From positions 1-39,931 of the forward strand of contig NZ_KL370783.1 of NCBI RefSeq assembly GCF_000701465.1: 39,931 nt of DNA. Reading direction: 5' to 3'. This DNA comes from Paraoerskovia marina DSM 21750. GTDB lineage: Bacteria; Actinomycetota; Actinomycetes; Actinomycetales; Cellulomonadaceae. Below, piece by piece: positions 22,395 to 30,408 of this stretch; position 1 is the stretch's first letter; each line of letters opens with the position of its first letter. The position numbers and the translations under genes are program-made. The notes under the pieces are model-generated. The model did not search any database. It was not told the DNA's origin and saw nothing but the letters and a program-made list of their open reading frames with translations.

Positions 22395-23165
22395 CTACTC
22401 CGCGAGGTGCGCGTACACCACCGTGTTGTCGCGGTAGTGCCCGATCTCGGGGTCCCACGACCCGCCGCACGTGATCACGCGGAGCTCTGGACTCTCCGTG
22501 TTCCCGTAGACCGCGAGCGTCGGGAACTCGTTCTTCGGGTACTGCTCGACGCGGTCGACTACGTAGCTGACAGTGCTGCCATCCTCGCGCCCGACGTCGA
22601 TGGTCGCGCCGGGCTCCACGGTCGCGAGATCGTAGAACACCGACTCGCCGTTCACGCTGTCGACGTGCCCCTCGATCACTGCCGGCCCCACCGCACCGGG
22701 GCGGGGGGAACCGTCGAACCAGGCGGCGGTGTCGACGTCGTCGCCCTCGGGGACAGCGACCGTCCCGTCGGCGTTGAGACCGAGGTGGAGTAGGTCCGAG
22801 GCGACGTCGATCGACGGGATCGAGACCTCGGTCGGCAGCGGTTGCGCGGCGGTGGCCTCGACGGGCGGGGTCTCGACAGGCTCGACCGGCGTCGTGGGCT
22901 CGTCGGTCTCGACAGGCTCGACCGGCGTCGTGGGCTCGTCGGTCTCGACAGGCTCGACCGGCGACGGGGTCTCGACAGGCTCGACCGGCGTCGGCGACTC
23001 GACCGCCGACGGCGGCGCGGACTGCTGCCCGGCGACCCCGACGGCCACCGCGGCCACCCCACCGACGAGGAGGGCGACCGCGGCGACCAGGAGGACCGGC
23101 CGACGACGCCGGGCCCGGGAGCCCGGCGTCGTCCCGGCCTCCTCGGGCCGGGCGTCGTCACTCAT
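22395..23165 (-). CDS. Class F sortase
   Basis: A 256-aa membrane-anchored transpeptidase. The N-terminal cytoplasmic stretch is Arg-rich (RARRRRP), followed by a membrane helix (23-46). Residues 57-101 form a linker with four PVEPVET units, encoded by the dispersed repeat. The catalytic domain has all three class F residues: His167 (VIEGHVDS), Cys233 (ITCGGSWD) and Arg245 (GHYRDN). Class F sortases attach surface proteins to the wall or process them outside the membrane in actinobacteria. The ATG overlaps the stop of the CHRD gene (TGATG), so the CHRD protein is the obvious candidate substrate. No canonical LPXTG is seen there. The LAXTG proteins at 33.6-39.9 kb would be expected to need a class E sortase, which is absent from the window. 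Confidence 0.93.
   Translation of the reverse strand: MSDDARPEEAGTTPGSRARRRRPVLLVAAVALLVGGVAAVAVGVAGQQSAPPSAVESPTPVEPVETPSPVEPVETDEPTTPVEPVETDEPTTPVEPVETPPVEATAAQPLPTEVSIPSIDVASDLLHLGLNADGTVAVPEGDDVDTAAWFDGSPRPGAVGPAVIEGHVDSVNGESVFYDLATVEPGATIDVGREDGSTVSYVVDRVEQYPKNEFPTLAVYGNTESPELRVITCGGSWDPEIGHYRDNTVVYAHLAE
22863..22997 (-). repeat. Dispersed palindromic repeat inserted in sortase linker
   Basis: GTCTCGACAGGCTCGACCGG (plus-strand view) occurs four times in this stretch, separated by short spacers such as CGTCGTGGGCTCGTCG. On the coding strand it gives PVEPVETP units. The core is the same as in the arrays at 15776, 26467 and 31926. Confidence 0.75.
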
Positions 23166-23941
23166 CAGCTGTCCGTGCGCGTGGAACGACGGCGCAGGAG
23201 CAGTCCGCCACCGACGGCTGCGGCGGCGCCACCGGCGACCAGCAGTCCGAGGTGCTCGATGCCTTGGGTCTGACCGCCACCGGTCTGGACGCCACCCTCA
23301 GGCATGTCGGTCATCTGCGAGGCGCTGACGATCCCGCAGAGCGCGGGGTCGGTCGCCTCGGCGGGCAGCGACGGGTCGAGGTCTGACATCACGTCGCCGT
23401 CGTAGGCGCCGGAGCCGTCGTAGTCGACGCCGTGCACGACGACGGCCGCGTCACCCGCGAGGATGTCGTCGGCGAGGTCCTGGGAGACCTCGATCTCGCC
23501 GCGCTCGTAGGAGATGCTGCCGCCCTCGGCGGTGTCGAAGCGGTCGATCGCGAGCGCCGAGTCCGGCGACGTGTCGCCGGACGTCGTGAGCGACACCTGG
23601 ACGGTGCCGTACGAGGGGACGCCCTCGGTGGTGGTGATGGTGCCGGAGCCGTCCGCGTCGTCGTCGGCGGTGGGGCACTGGTTGGCGGCGTCGGAGCCGT
23701 AGTGGATGTGCGCGGCGTGCGGGCTGCCGGCGAGGAGTCCGTTCGCCTCGACCTCGACCTTGAGCGTGGTGCCGTCGACCCAGACCATGGCGGTCCCGGA
23801 GCCGTCGACGCCGTTGAGCGGGACGGGTGACAGGTCACCCTGTCCGGTGCCGGTCTCGGCGGACGCGGGTGCGGCGACGGCGAACATCGCAGTGAGTGCG
23901 AGTGCGGGTGCCGCGAGTGCGGTACGGGTGCGTGCCTTCAT
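23165..23941 (-). CDS. CHRD-domain secreted protein with C-terminal membrane helix
   Basis: A 258-aa exported protein. The signal peptide MKARTRTALAAPALALTAMF runs to an ASA-E cleavage site near residue 28. The CHRD domain (named after chordin) spans about 35-190, with GTAMVWVDGTTLKVEVEANG, HAAHIHYGS and a late VVVHGVDYDGSGAYDG; the spaced His residues are the family's mark. The C-terminus is a sorting-like tail: MPEGGVQTGGGQTQ, a hydrophobic helix (LGLLVAGGAAAAVGGGLLL) and RRRSTR. No LPXTG is present, so PEGGVQTGG may be the motif recognised by the coupled class F sortase; this is inference. The gene comes first in the two-gene operon. A clear terminator is seen for the next minus-strand gene upstream (24050-24084). 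Confidence 0.88.
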   Translation of the reverse strand: MKARTRTALAAPALALTAMFAVAAPASAETGTGQGDLSPVPLNGVDGSGTAMVWVDGTTLKVEVEANGLLAGSPHAAHIHYGSDAANQCPTADDDADGSGTITTTEGVPSYGTVQVSLTTSGDTSPDSALAIDRFDTAEGGSISYERGEIEVSQDLADDILAGDAAVVVHGVDYDGSGAYDGDVMSDLDPSLPAEATDPALCGIVSASQMTDMPEGGVQTGGGQTQGIEHLGLLVAGGAAAAVGGGLLLRRRSTRTDS

Positions 23942-24049
23942 GGTCGTTTCCCTCCGTTCTGTGGCGTCCCGAATCTCGGGGCCACATCAACGGTTCGGGG
24001 CCGCGGTCCGATCGGATGGGTCCGGATCGGAACTTCCTTCCCAGACGAC

Positions 24050-24084
24050 GGATGCCGCCCTCCCTGAGGGGGAAGACGGCATCC
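24050..24084 (-). terminator. Hairpin terminator after the 24099-25121 gene
   Basis: GGATGCCG (24050-24057) pairs perfectly with CGGCATCC (24077-24084), with a further CCCTC/GAGGG step inside. It lies 15 bases past the minus-strand stop of the membrane-protein gene and separates that gene from the CHRD-sortase operon. Confidence 0.75.
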
Positions 24085-24098
24085 GGTGCGGTGCGACG

Positions 24099-25121
24099 TC
24101 AGCTGACGAAGATCGCGGTGTCGTAGGCGAAGTCCGGGCTGACCTCGATCTGCAGGTCGTCGACGTCCTGGACGGCGAACGCGATCGAGAAGGTGTGCGA
24201 CTTGCCGGGCAGGATGGTCCCCGACCCGCCGTTGTCGACGCCGTCGTCGTAGATCTTGACGGCATCGCGTCCGGCCGAGCTGACCTCGGTGTAGATGTAC
24301 GAGCCTTCGAGGTTCTCGGTGGTGCCGTTGGTGACGGTGACCTCGAACGTCACGGCGGTCCCGTCCTCGGTGGCGTAGCTGGAGTACTCGCCGGGCGTGA
24401 AGGCCTCGGGCGCGGTCACGGAGACCTCGAGGCCGTCGGTGTACATGAACGTGTCGCTGAACCCGGCGACACTGCTCGACCCGGCACCCGCGTCCGCCGC
24501 CTCCTCCGCGGGCGCGTCCTCGGCGGCGGGCTCGTCCACGGCGATGTCGTCAGCGGCCGTCGTGTCCTCGGTGGCGATGTCGTCGGCCGGGACGTCGAGC
24601 TGCTCCGAGAGCGCCGCGTCGAGCTCGGCGAACGCGGCACTCTGGGAGTCGACCTCGGTGCTGATCGCGGAGGCGACCAGCACGTTCAGGACGACGGCGA
24701 CGAGGATCGCGAGGCTCGAGAGCGCTATCCCCACGATCGCGAGGACCTTGCCGCCGAACTTCACCAGCGCGAGGATCCCGAAGACGATGCCGACGAGCGC
24801 GATCACGATCGACACGAAGTTCACGAACGGGATCCAGCAGCCCAGGAACGCGGCGATCCCGAGGGCGAGCGCCGTGATGGCGAAACCGTTCTTCTCCTTG
24901 TTCGGCCGCGCTGCCGCAGGGCCTCCGTAGGGCGCCTGGTTGAAGGGAGGGGGCGACGGCGGACCGCCGTACTGCGGACCCTGGACCCCGGGTGCCTTCG
25001 ACGGTTCGGCCTGGGCCACGGGCGTCGTGTACGGGCTGTTGTCCGTCGGCGCGGCCGGCGCCGGGTTGCCCTCACCGCCGGAGGGACTCGGGGGTGTCGG
25101 GGCGTCGTAGGGCGTCGACAT
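24099..25121 (-). CDS. Membrane protein with Pro-rich N-terminus and DUF4352-like outer domain
   Basis: A 340-aa protein. The ATG at 25121 (MSTPYDAPTPPSPSGGEGNP) follows AAGGA by six bases; the frame continues to 25211 but that part lies upstream of the promoter motif. A Pro/Gly-rich cytoplasmic stretch (1-75) is followed by two or three membrane helices (KNGFAITALALGIAAFLGCW, NFVSIVIALVGIVFGILALV and VLAIVGIALSSLAILVAVVL). This layout is the DUF4190-like type common in actinobacteria. An acidic linker (about 170-215) leads to a beta-rich domain: LEVSVTAPEAFTPGEYSSYA, VTFEVTVTNGTTENLEGSYI and GKSHTFSIAFAV. Those strands fit a DUF4352/telokin-like Ig fold, often a surface ligand-binding module. 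The ligand is unknown. Confidence 0.85.
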   Translation of the reverse strand: MSTPYDAPTPPSPSGGEGNPAPAAPTDNSPYTTPVAQAEPSKAPGVQGPQYGGPPSPPPFNQAPYGGPAAARPNKEKNGFAITALALGIAAFLGCWIPFVNFVSIVIALVGIVFGILALVKFGGKVLAIVGIALSSLAILVAVVLNVLVASAISTEVDSQSAAFAELDAALSEQLDVPADDIATEDTTAADDIAVDEPAAEDAPAEEAADAGAGSSSVAGFSDTFMYTDGLEVSVTAPEAFTPGEYSSYATEDGTAVTFEVTVTNGTTENLEGSYIYTEVSSAGRDAVKIYDDGVDNGGSGTILPGKSHTFSIAFAVQDVDDLQIEVSPDFAYDTAIFVS

Positions 25122-25203
25122 GGGTGTCCTTAGGGGCAGTACGGGTAGGTGTCGGTTCACCACCCAACCAGCAGCGCATCGGGCGCTTCGCCGAGTGCCC
25201 GGG

Positions 25204-25212
25204 TTATCCACA
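25204..25212 (+). promoter_or_regulatory. TTATCCACA motif between divergent genes
   Basis: A perfect TTATCCACA nonamer lies between the genes starting at 25121 (minus) and 25305 (plus), about 90-100 bases from each start. It is another copy of the motif seen at 12910, 18916 and 21479. Confidence 0.45.
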
Positions 25213-25304
25213 GGCGCGTTTCAGAATCACCCCCGACCGGCACACACGTACCGATTTCTCGCGTAGCGTTCCCCTCATCACCCCTTCGTCCTCCGGAGCA
25301 GCAC

Positions 25305-26165
25305 ATGTCGTCGCCCGCACCCACCCCGGCGCCCGAGTCGTCGCCCGAGCGACCCGCGGGCACGACGACGCAGCGCCGCCGCATCCCGGGCGTCGCCTGG
25401 GCCGTGATCGCGGTCATCGTGGGCCTGCTGGCACTCGTGCTCGCGGCACAGTTCCTCGAGGGGGACGACGCGTCGGCCGACACCGCCGTCGAGACCACGA
25501 ACTCCGGCGGGACCACGGAATCCGGCGAGACCGCCGCCACGCCGGACGGGACGACGTCGGACGCCGAGGACGGTGCCGCAGCCACCGCCGCCGAGGGACC
25601 GCGCGAGGGTGAGCTCCCCATCGTGCGCCGCGACGCCGACGACCCGATGGCGATCGGGTCGGTCGACGCGCCGGTCGTGCTCGTCGAGTGGATCGACTTC
25701 CGCTGCCCGTTCTGCGCCGTCTACTCGACCGAGATCCTGCCGACCATCGAGGACGAGTACGTCGCGAGCGGGCAGGTCCGCGTCGAGATCAACGACGTGT
25801 CGTTCTTCGGCGACGAGTCCGAGGACGCCGCCGTCGCGGCCCGTGCGGCGGGCGAGCAGGGCAAGTACCTCGAGTACATGACCGTCGTCTTCGACAACGC
25901 CCCCAGCAGCGGGCACCCGGACATGCCGGCCGAGAAGCTGATCGGGTTCGCCGAGGACGCGGGCGTGCCGGACATCGAGCAGTTCACCGCCGACCTCGAC
26001 CGCGAGGACCTGCACGCCGCCGTCCAGGAGTCGACCGCCACCGCCCAGCAGCTCGGCGTCAGCGCCGTGCCGTTCTTCGCGATCGGGACCGAGTCGATCT
26101 CCGGGGCCCAGCCCGTCGACGTCTTCCGCCAGTTCATCGACGCCCGCCTCCCCGAGGCCTCCTGA
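25305..26165 (+). CDS. DsbA-like membrane-anchored thiol oxidoreductase
   Basis: A 286-aa protein. The ATG at 25305 follows GGAG (25295-25298) by six bases; the longer frame from 25149 crosses the promoter and is rejected. After a cytoplasmic Pro-rich start, one membrane helix (about 29-50) and an acidic Thr-rich linker, the thioredoxin-like domain begins at about 105. The active site is CPFC (Cys134, Cys137) in EWIDFRCPFCAVYSTEILP, as in DsbA/Thioredoxin_4 proteins. The later SAVPFFAIGT stretch supplies the cis-Pro that faces the active site. It probably makes or shuffles disulfides in exported proteins, of which this window has many with paired Cys. The CcdA-like gene starts one base after its stop, so reductant or oxidant may pass through that partner. 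Confidence 0.9.
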   Translation: MSSPAPTPAPESSPERPAGTTTQRRRIPGVAWAVIAVIVGLLALVLAAQFLEGDDASADTAVETTNSGGTTESGETAATPDGTTSDAEDGAAATAAEGPREGELPIVRRDADDPMAIGSVDAPVVLVEWIDFRCPFCAVYSTEILPTIEDEYVASGQVRVEINDVSFFGDESEDAAVAARAAGEQGKYLEYMTVVFDNAPSSGHPDMPAEKLIGFAEDAGVPDIEQFTADLDREDLHAAVQESTATAQQLGVSAVPFFAIGTESISGAQPVDVFRQFIDARLPEAS

Positions 26166-26166
26166 C

Positions 26167-27087
26167 GTGGACCTCGGGCTTCTCGGGGCGTTCCTCGGCG
26201 GTGTCCTGACACTGCTGAGCCCGTGCTCCGTGATGCTCCTACCCGCGTTCTTCTCCTACGCGTTCACCGACCCGCGCACCATCGTCGAGCGCACCGGGGT
26301 GTTCTACCTCGGCCTGATCACCACGCTGGTGCCCCTCGGCGTCCTCGCCGGGTCGCTCGGGGCGCTGGTGAACCGCTACCGGACCGACGTCGTCACCGTC
26401 GCCTCCGTCGTCGTGATCCTCCTGGGGCTGCTGATGCTGCTCGGGGTCCAGGTGCCGGGGTTGCGGCGCGGGGTCTCGACAGGCTCGACCACCGCGACAG
26501 GCTCGACCACCGGGGTCGGGGTCTCGACAGGCTCGACAGGCTCGACCACCGCGACAGGCGCCAACACCTCGACGTTCGCGGTCTACGCGCTCGGCACCGT
26601 CTACGGGCTCGCGGGTGTCTGCGCGGGCCCGCTGCTCGGCGCGGCTCTCACGTTCGCGGCCCTCGGCGGGAGCGCCCTGTACGGCGGCGTCGTGCTGCTG
26701 GTGTTCGCCGCGGGGATGGCGCTGCCGCTCCTGCTGCTCGCCCTGCTGTGGGGGCGGCTGCCGTTCGTCCGCCGGCTGGTGCGCCCGCGGGAGATCTCGG
26801 TCGGCCCGTGGCGCAACACGTGGACGGGCGTGGTCGGCGGGGTCCTGACGATCGCCGTCGGGGTGCTGCTGCTGCTCACCGAGGGCACGGCGACGCTCGG
26901 CGGAGTGCTGGGCGCGCCTCAGCAGTTCCGGCTCGAGAGCTGGGTGATGGAGACGACCGGGTCCGTGCCCGACGTCGCGGTGATCGTCGTGGTCGCGGTC
27001 CTCGCCGCGGGGGCGTGGTGGCTCCTGCGACGGCGACGCCGACTACGTGCCGGCCAGGCGTCGTCGGACGCCCTCTCCTCCGACTGA
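26167..27087 (+). CDS. CcdA/DsbD-family thiol-transfer membrane protein
   Basis: A 306-aa polytopic membrane protein beginning at a GTG one base after the DsbA-like stop. It has about seven helices. The two conserved cysteines of the CcdA family are present: Cys20 in LSPCSVMLLPAFFSY and Cys152 in LAGVCAGPLLGA. These Cys pass electrons from cytoplasmic thioredoxin to extracytoplasmic thiol proteins, so the neighbouring DsbA-like protein is the likely partner. The loop between helices 3 and 4 (residues 101-134) is low-complexity (STGSTTATGSTTG) and is encoded by the dispersed repeat; in typical CcdA this loop is short. The last 45 bases overlap the convergent NERD helicase gene. Confidence 0.9.
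   Translation: MDLGLLGAFLGGVLTLLSPCSVMLLPAFFSYAFTDPRTIVERTGVFYLGLITTLVPLGVLAGSLGALVNRYRTDVVTVASVVVILLGLLMLLGVQVPGLRRGVSTGSTTATGSTTGVGVSTGSTGSTTATGANTSTFAVYALGTVYGLAGVCAGPLLGAALTFAALGGSALYGGVVLLVFAAGMALPLLLLALLWGRLPFVRRLVRPREISVGPWRNTWTGVVGGVLTIAVGVLLLLTEGTATLGGVLGAPQQFRLESWVMETTGSVPDVAVIVVVAVLAAGAWWLLRRRRRLRAGQASSDALSSD
26467..26565 (+). repeat. Dispersed palindromic repeat inserted in CcdA-like gene
   Basis: GTCTCGACAGGCTCGACCAC and GCGACAGGCTCGACCACC units occur several times, including a doubled CTCGACAGGCTCGACAGG. In this frame they encode STGSTT. The core is shared with 15776, 22863 and 31926. Confidence 0.75.
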
Positions 27088-28692
27088 CTCCACGAGATCC
27101 CGCGGCCCCACCAGGACGAGCAGCGAGCGGGCGCGCGACATGCCCGTGTAGAGGATCTGGCGCGCCCGATCCATGTCACGGATCCCGTTGACGGCGAGCA
27201 CGACGACCGGCCGCTCCAGCCCCTTGAACCCGAGCACGTGCCCGTAGAAGACGTCCTCGGCGGCGAAGAACTGGTCCCAGTACGACTCGTACCCGCCGAC
27301 CTCGACCTCGTTGACCTGGGCCGGGTGCCGGCGCCCGGTCGCGAGGAGCGCGATCTGCCCGGGCTCCCAGTGGTCCTCGAGCAGCAGGTCGATGCACGTG
27401 TCGGCGGTCGCGATCGCCTGCTCCGCGGGCACGTCGATCATGCGCACGGGCGGGCCGTCGAGCCCGCGTGGCCGGACCAGGCGGTCCGACATCGAGGAGA
27501 AGGTCTGGGCGATCTGCTTGGTGGAGCGCAGGTTCTCGAGCAGCGGGAACGGCGGCAGGTTGATCGGGGCCTCGCCGTCGCGCGGGAAGACGCGCTGGGC
27601 CTCGTCCATGAAGACGAAGACGCCGCCGCCGTCCGGGTCGCGCAGGCACCTCAGGAGCGAGGGCCACCAGAGGTTGCCGAAGTCCTGCGCCTCGTCCACG
27701 ACGACGGAGTCGAACTTCTCCTCCGGCGTCCGGGCGTCCGCGAGCTCACCCAGGGCGAGGGGAAGCTGGCGCTCCCAGTAGTCGGGGTCGTCGTCGGCGC
27801 CGCCCTCGGCACCCCACTCGACGGGCAGGTCGTGGAACAGGCCGACGAAGGCCGGTCGCTCGCGACGCGGCCAGGTGTCGACCGTGCGCTGGAGGTACCG
27901 ACCCAGCCCGCGGGAGTAGCACAGCAGCGCGACGCGCTCGCCGGCGCGGACCAGCCGCCGCGCCTTCTCGAGCGCCAGCCACGTCTTGCCGCTGCCGGCG
28001 CCGCCCACGATGCACGTGCGGCGCTGCTGCTCGAGCACGTCCAGGATCGTCGCCTGCTCGCTCGTGAGCTGGTCGGCATGACTGGCGTGCATCGCGGCGG
28101 CCACCAGGTGCTCCACCTGGCTGGGAAAGCCCCGGGCGAGGTGCTCGACGAGCAGCTCCGCGTCGGACGGCGGCAGCCCGCTGTGCCCGTGCCCGTGCTG
28201 CTCGATCGCCTTCTTCACGCGTGCGACGACGGCCGCACCGTTGTCGACCTCGGTGCGGTCGACCAGCATCGCCCGCGGCAGGTCGAGCGTGCCCCAGGTG
28301 TCCGGGACGGCGACGTGCGGGAACGCGACCAGGTGCACCGTCCGCAGGTCCGCGACGTCGAACCCGGCCTCCCAGAGTCCGTCCGTCAGCAGGTGCCGTG
28401 CACGCTGGATCTGCCCGACCGGGTCGATGCGCCGTTCGGCGCCCCCGCCCGACTGGATCCACTCGCCGTCGCGCCGCGTGACGTGCCCGCCCTTGACCTC
28501 GATCACCGCGATCCCGACCTCTGGCCAGGCGACGACCAGGTCGATCTCGCCCTCGTCGTCGTCGATCTGGAGGGGGACGTGGGCGAACAGCAGGACGTCG
28601 TCCGGCAGGTTCTCCTTCAGTGCTCGCCAGACCGCGAGCTCCGCACCGTTGTCGTGCGGGAACTTCGGTGCGGGCGGGTACAGGCGAGCCAT
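27043..28692 (-). CDS. NERD-nuclease / UvrD-like SF1 helicase
   Basis: A 549-aa protein. The NERD domain (about 13-110) has GAELAVWRAL (E18), GEIDLVVAWPEVGIAVIEVK (D51, E65, K67) and a basic tract; NERD is a PD-(D/E)XK-like nuclease-related fold. The helicase part has Walker A GGAGSGKT (230-237), Walker B VVVDEAQD (D333, E334), GRHPAQVNEVE and the motif V/VI region ILYTGMSRARSLLVLVGP. NERD-helicases are a known actinobacterial group; the role is probably DNA repair or defence. It is monocistronic and convergent with the CcdA-like gene, overlapping it by 45 bases. The ATG at 28692 has no strong ribosome site; an in-frame ATG two codons upstream (28698) is possible. Confidence 0.9.
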   Translation of the reverse strand: MARLYPPAPKFPHDNGAELAVWRALKENLPDDVLLFAHVPLQIDDDEGEIDLVVAWPEVGIAVIEVKGGHVTRRDGEWIQSGGGAERRIDPVGQIQRARHLLTDGLWEAGFDVADLRTVHLVAFPHVAVPDTWGTLDLPRAMLVDRTEVDNGAAVVARVKKAIEQHGHGHSGLPPSDAELLVEHLARGFPSQVEHLVAAAMHASHADQLTSEQATILDVLEQQRRTCIVGGAGSGKTWLALEKARRLVRAGERVALLCYSRGLGRYLQRTVDTWPRRERPAFVGLFHDLPVEWGAEGGADDDPDYWERQLPLALGELADARTPEEKFDSVVVDEAQDFGNLWWPSLLRCLRDPDGGGVFVFMDEAQRVFPRDGEAPINLPPFPLLENLRSTKQIAQTFSSMSDRLVRPRGLDGPPVRMIDVPAEQAIATADTCIDLLLEDHWEPGQIALLATGRRHPAQVNEVEVGGYESYWDQFFAAEDVFYGHVLGFKGLERPVVVLAVNGIRDMDRARQILYTGMSRARSLLVLVGPRDLVESVGGEGVRRRLAGT

Positions 28693-28766
28693 GTGTCATG
28701 TGTACCGGATCCGACAGACGTCGGTGATCTCCCGCGCCCGCACGCGGCACTGTCGGGCGGATCGGC

Positions 28767-28779
28767 TACGGTCGCGGTA
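28767..28779 (+). promoter_or_regulatory. Leaderless-type promoter: -10 hexamer next to the ATG
   Basis: TACGGT (28767-28772) is followed by six bases and then the ATG at 28779. No ribosome site is present, so the transcript probably starts at the A of the start codon. Two other genes in the window have the same spacing (30396 and 34850). Confidence 0.55.
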
Positions 28780-29498
28780 TGCCGCTGCGCCCTGATGCCA
28801 TCGCCGTCGCCACCCCGCGCGGGCCTGCGGTCCCGCCGACGGTGGGCGGCGCTCCCGGGTCCGTCGTCGGCCTGCCGGGGGCAACGCTCGTTCCGCTGTG
28901 GCACGGCGACGGGCGGTACACCGTGCACCCGTTCGCCACGCCCGACGACGCCGCCCGCCTCGCCGAGGTCGTGGGACGCGGGCGGCTACCCCGCCACGTG
29001 CTGCCCGACGGCGCGGTGCGCGAGATCGTCGGGGTGCGGACCGACAACGCGGGGACGGAACTCCTGCTCTCCGAGGTGGGGGACGACGTCGTCCGGCTGG
29101 GCCCCGCGTTGGAGGAACCGCCGTCGGACGTCCACTGGCCCGAGTACGTCTCGCTGATGACCGCCGTGCTACGCGACCGACTCCCCCGCGGCGAGCGCGT
29201 CGTGCTCACCTACGGCGGGTGGGCGGGGATCGACCCGCGCACGTACGTCGCCGCCGCGCAGGAGACGGCCGAGGGTGTGCCGGCGCTGACGGTGCAGGCC
29301 GTCCCCGCCCCACCGGCCAAGGACGAGACCTGGGCGAAGATCCGGATCCGACGGCTCCGGCTGGGCGTGGCCCAGGCACCCTGGGACGACGACTCCCCCG
29401 AGGGCGCCGCGGCGCTGATGCTCGCCGCGATCTCGCAGTGGTCCGCGCCGTGGACCGCCGCGATCACCGTCCTGCCCGTGGCCGGAGACCAGGCATGA
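28779..29498 (+). CDS. Hypothetical protein coupled to Nudix hydrolase
   Basis: A 239-aa soluble protein that I do not recognise. It opens with PLRPDAIAVATPRGPAVPPT and has VVLTYGGWAGIDPRTYVAAA in the second half, then a basic stretch with Trp (AKIRIRRLRLGVAQAPWDDD) and an Ala-rich helix (GAAALMLAAISQWSAPW). There are no Cys, no signal peptide and no membrane helix. The start fits a leaderless transcript. Its stop overlaps the Nudix start as ATGA, so the two are made together, which hints at a link to nucleotide or metabolite clean-up. Confidence 0.8.
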   Translation: MPLRPDAIAVATPRGPAVPPTVGGAPGSVVGLPGATLVPLWHGDGRYTVHPFATPDDAARLAEVVGRGRLPRHVLPDGAVREIVGVRTDNAGTELLLSEVGDDVVRLGPALEEPPSDVHWPEYVSLMTAVLRDRLPRGERVVLTYGGWAGIDPRTYVAAAQETAEGVPALTVQAVPAPPAKDETWAKIRIRRLRLGVAQAPWDDDSPEGAAALMLAAISQWSAPWTAAITVLPVAGDQA

Positions 29499-30049
29499 CA
29501 CGGGCCGCGGCGTTCCACGCCGACCTGCGCGCGTGGGAGCCCCGGTCGCCCGAGCAGGCGGCGCTCCGCGACCGCTACCTCGACTTCCTCGACACTCACG
29601 GCGAGGACTCCCTGCGCCGCGACGGCGGGCCCGAGCACGTCACCGGCTCCTGCTTCGTCCTGACCCCCGATCTCACCCACGTGCTGCTCTGCTACCACCG
29701 CAAGGGACAGTTCTGGGTCCAGGTCGGCGGGCACGTCGAGGCCGACGACGCGAGCGTCGCCGACGGCGCGCTCCGGGAGGCCCGCGAGGAGAGCGGGCTC
29801 GACGTCGCCGCGTGGCGGACCCGGCCCGCCGACCTTCACCGGCACGAGCTCGGCAGTGCGTTCGGGCGGTGTACTGCGCACTGGGACGTCGGGTATGTTT
29901 CGTTCGCCCCACGCGACATGGTTCCGGCCGTGAGCGACGAGTCGGACGACGTCGCGTGGTTCGCCGTCGACGACCTGCCGGCCGGAGTCCCGCCCGACTT
30001 CCCGCAGCGTCTCGCGACGGTGCTCGACGAGGTCAGGCCGCACCTCTGA
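29495..30049 (+). CDS. Nudix hydrolase
   Basis: A 184-aa member of the Nudix superfamily, which hydrolyses nucleoside diphosphates linked to another group. The Nudix box is visible: GGHVEADDASVADGALREAR then EESGL, with the catalytic R-E-x-x-E-E core. The strands before it (TGSCFVLTPDLTHVLLCYHR, KGQFWVQVG) and after it (HWDVGYVSFAPRD, DDVAWFAVDDLP) fit the fold. The substrate cannot be told from sequence. The start at 29495 is set by the ATGA overlap with the previous gene; a longer frame from 28898 is a shadow of that gene. Confidence 0.92.
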   Translation: MTRAAAFHADLRAWEPRSPEQAALRDRYLDFLDTHGEDSLRRDGGPEHVTGSCFVLTPDLTHVLLCYHRKGQFWVQVGGHVEADDASVADGALREAREESGLDVAAWRTRPADLHRHELGSAFGRCTAHWDVGYVSFAPRDMVPAVSDESDDVAWFAVDDLPAGVPPDFPQRLATVLDEVRPHL

Positions 30050-30136
30050 GCAGGACTGCTCGCGCGGTGGACGGTGTGTTCAACTCCGGCAGGAGACACT
30101 ACGGTTCGGGGTACGGAACGCGAAGAAGGAGCGGGT

Positions 30137-30379
30137 GTGGCAGACGCGCACGAGGGACCTGAGGGCGACACGCCGTCGGCGAGCACCGACGACCGCTGGG
30201 CGAGCGACGTCGCCGACGCCATCGCCGGCAAGACCGTGGCCGAGGCCGACGTGCCCGCCGAGAAGATGGACCGGCTCGTCCAGATCCTCGGACGCGTCGT
30301 CGACGGCCTCGACACGTTCGACCTCGAGGCCGCAGAGCTCGACGCCGAGGCACGCATCGAGGCCGACCCGGCGCGCTGA
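30137..30379 (+). CDS. Small acidic hypothetical protein
   Basis: An 80-aa protein. The GTG at 30137 follows AAGGAG (30126-30131) by five bases. It is rich in Asp and Glu, with a single predicted amphipathic helix in the second half (EKMDRLVQILGRVVDGLDTF). No Cys and no signal are present. The family is not recognised. It lies between the Nudix gene and the ADP-ribosylglycohydrolase gene, but the latter has its own promoter. Confidence 0.65.
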   Translation: MADAHEGPEGDTPSASTDDRWASDVADAIAGKTVAEADVPAEKMDRLVQILGRVVDGLDTFDLEAAELDAEARIEADPAR

Positions 30380-30395
30380 GCCCTCCCCCGGTCAC

Positions 30396-30408
30396 TAGGC
30401 TGACGGCA
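30396..30408 (+). promoter_or_regulatory. Leaderless-type promoter of ADP-ribosylglycohydrolase
   Basis: TAGGCT (30396-30401) lies six bases before the ATG at 30408, and no ribosome site is visible. The spacing equals that at 28767 and 34850. Confidence 0.55.

Noticed and set aside
22863-22997. PVEPVET repeats as a functional wall-spanning linker selected in the sortase
   Set aside because: The same DNA encodes unrelated peptides in two other proteins, so the repeat's origin is at DNA level; a linker use is secondary at most.
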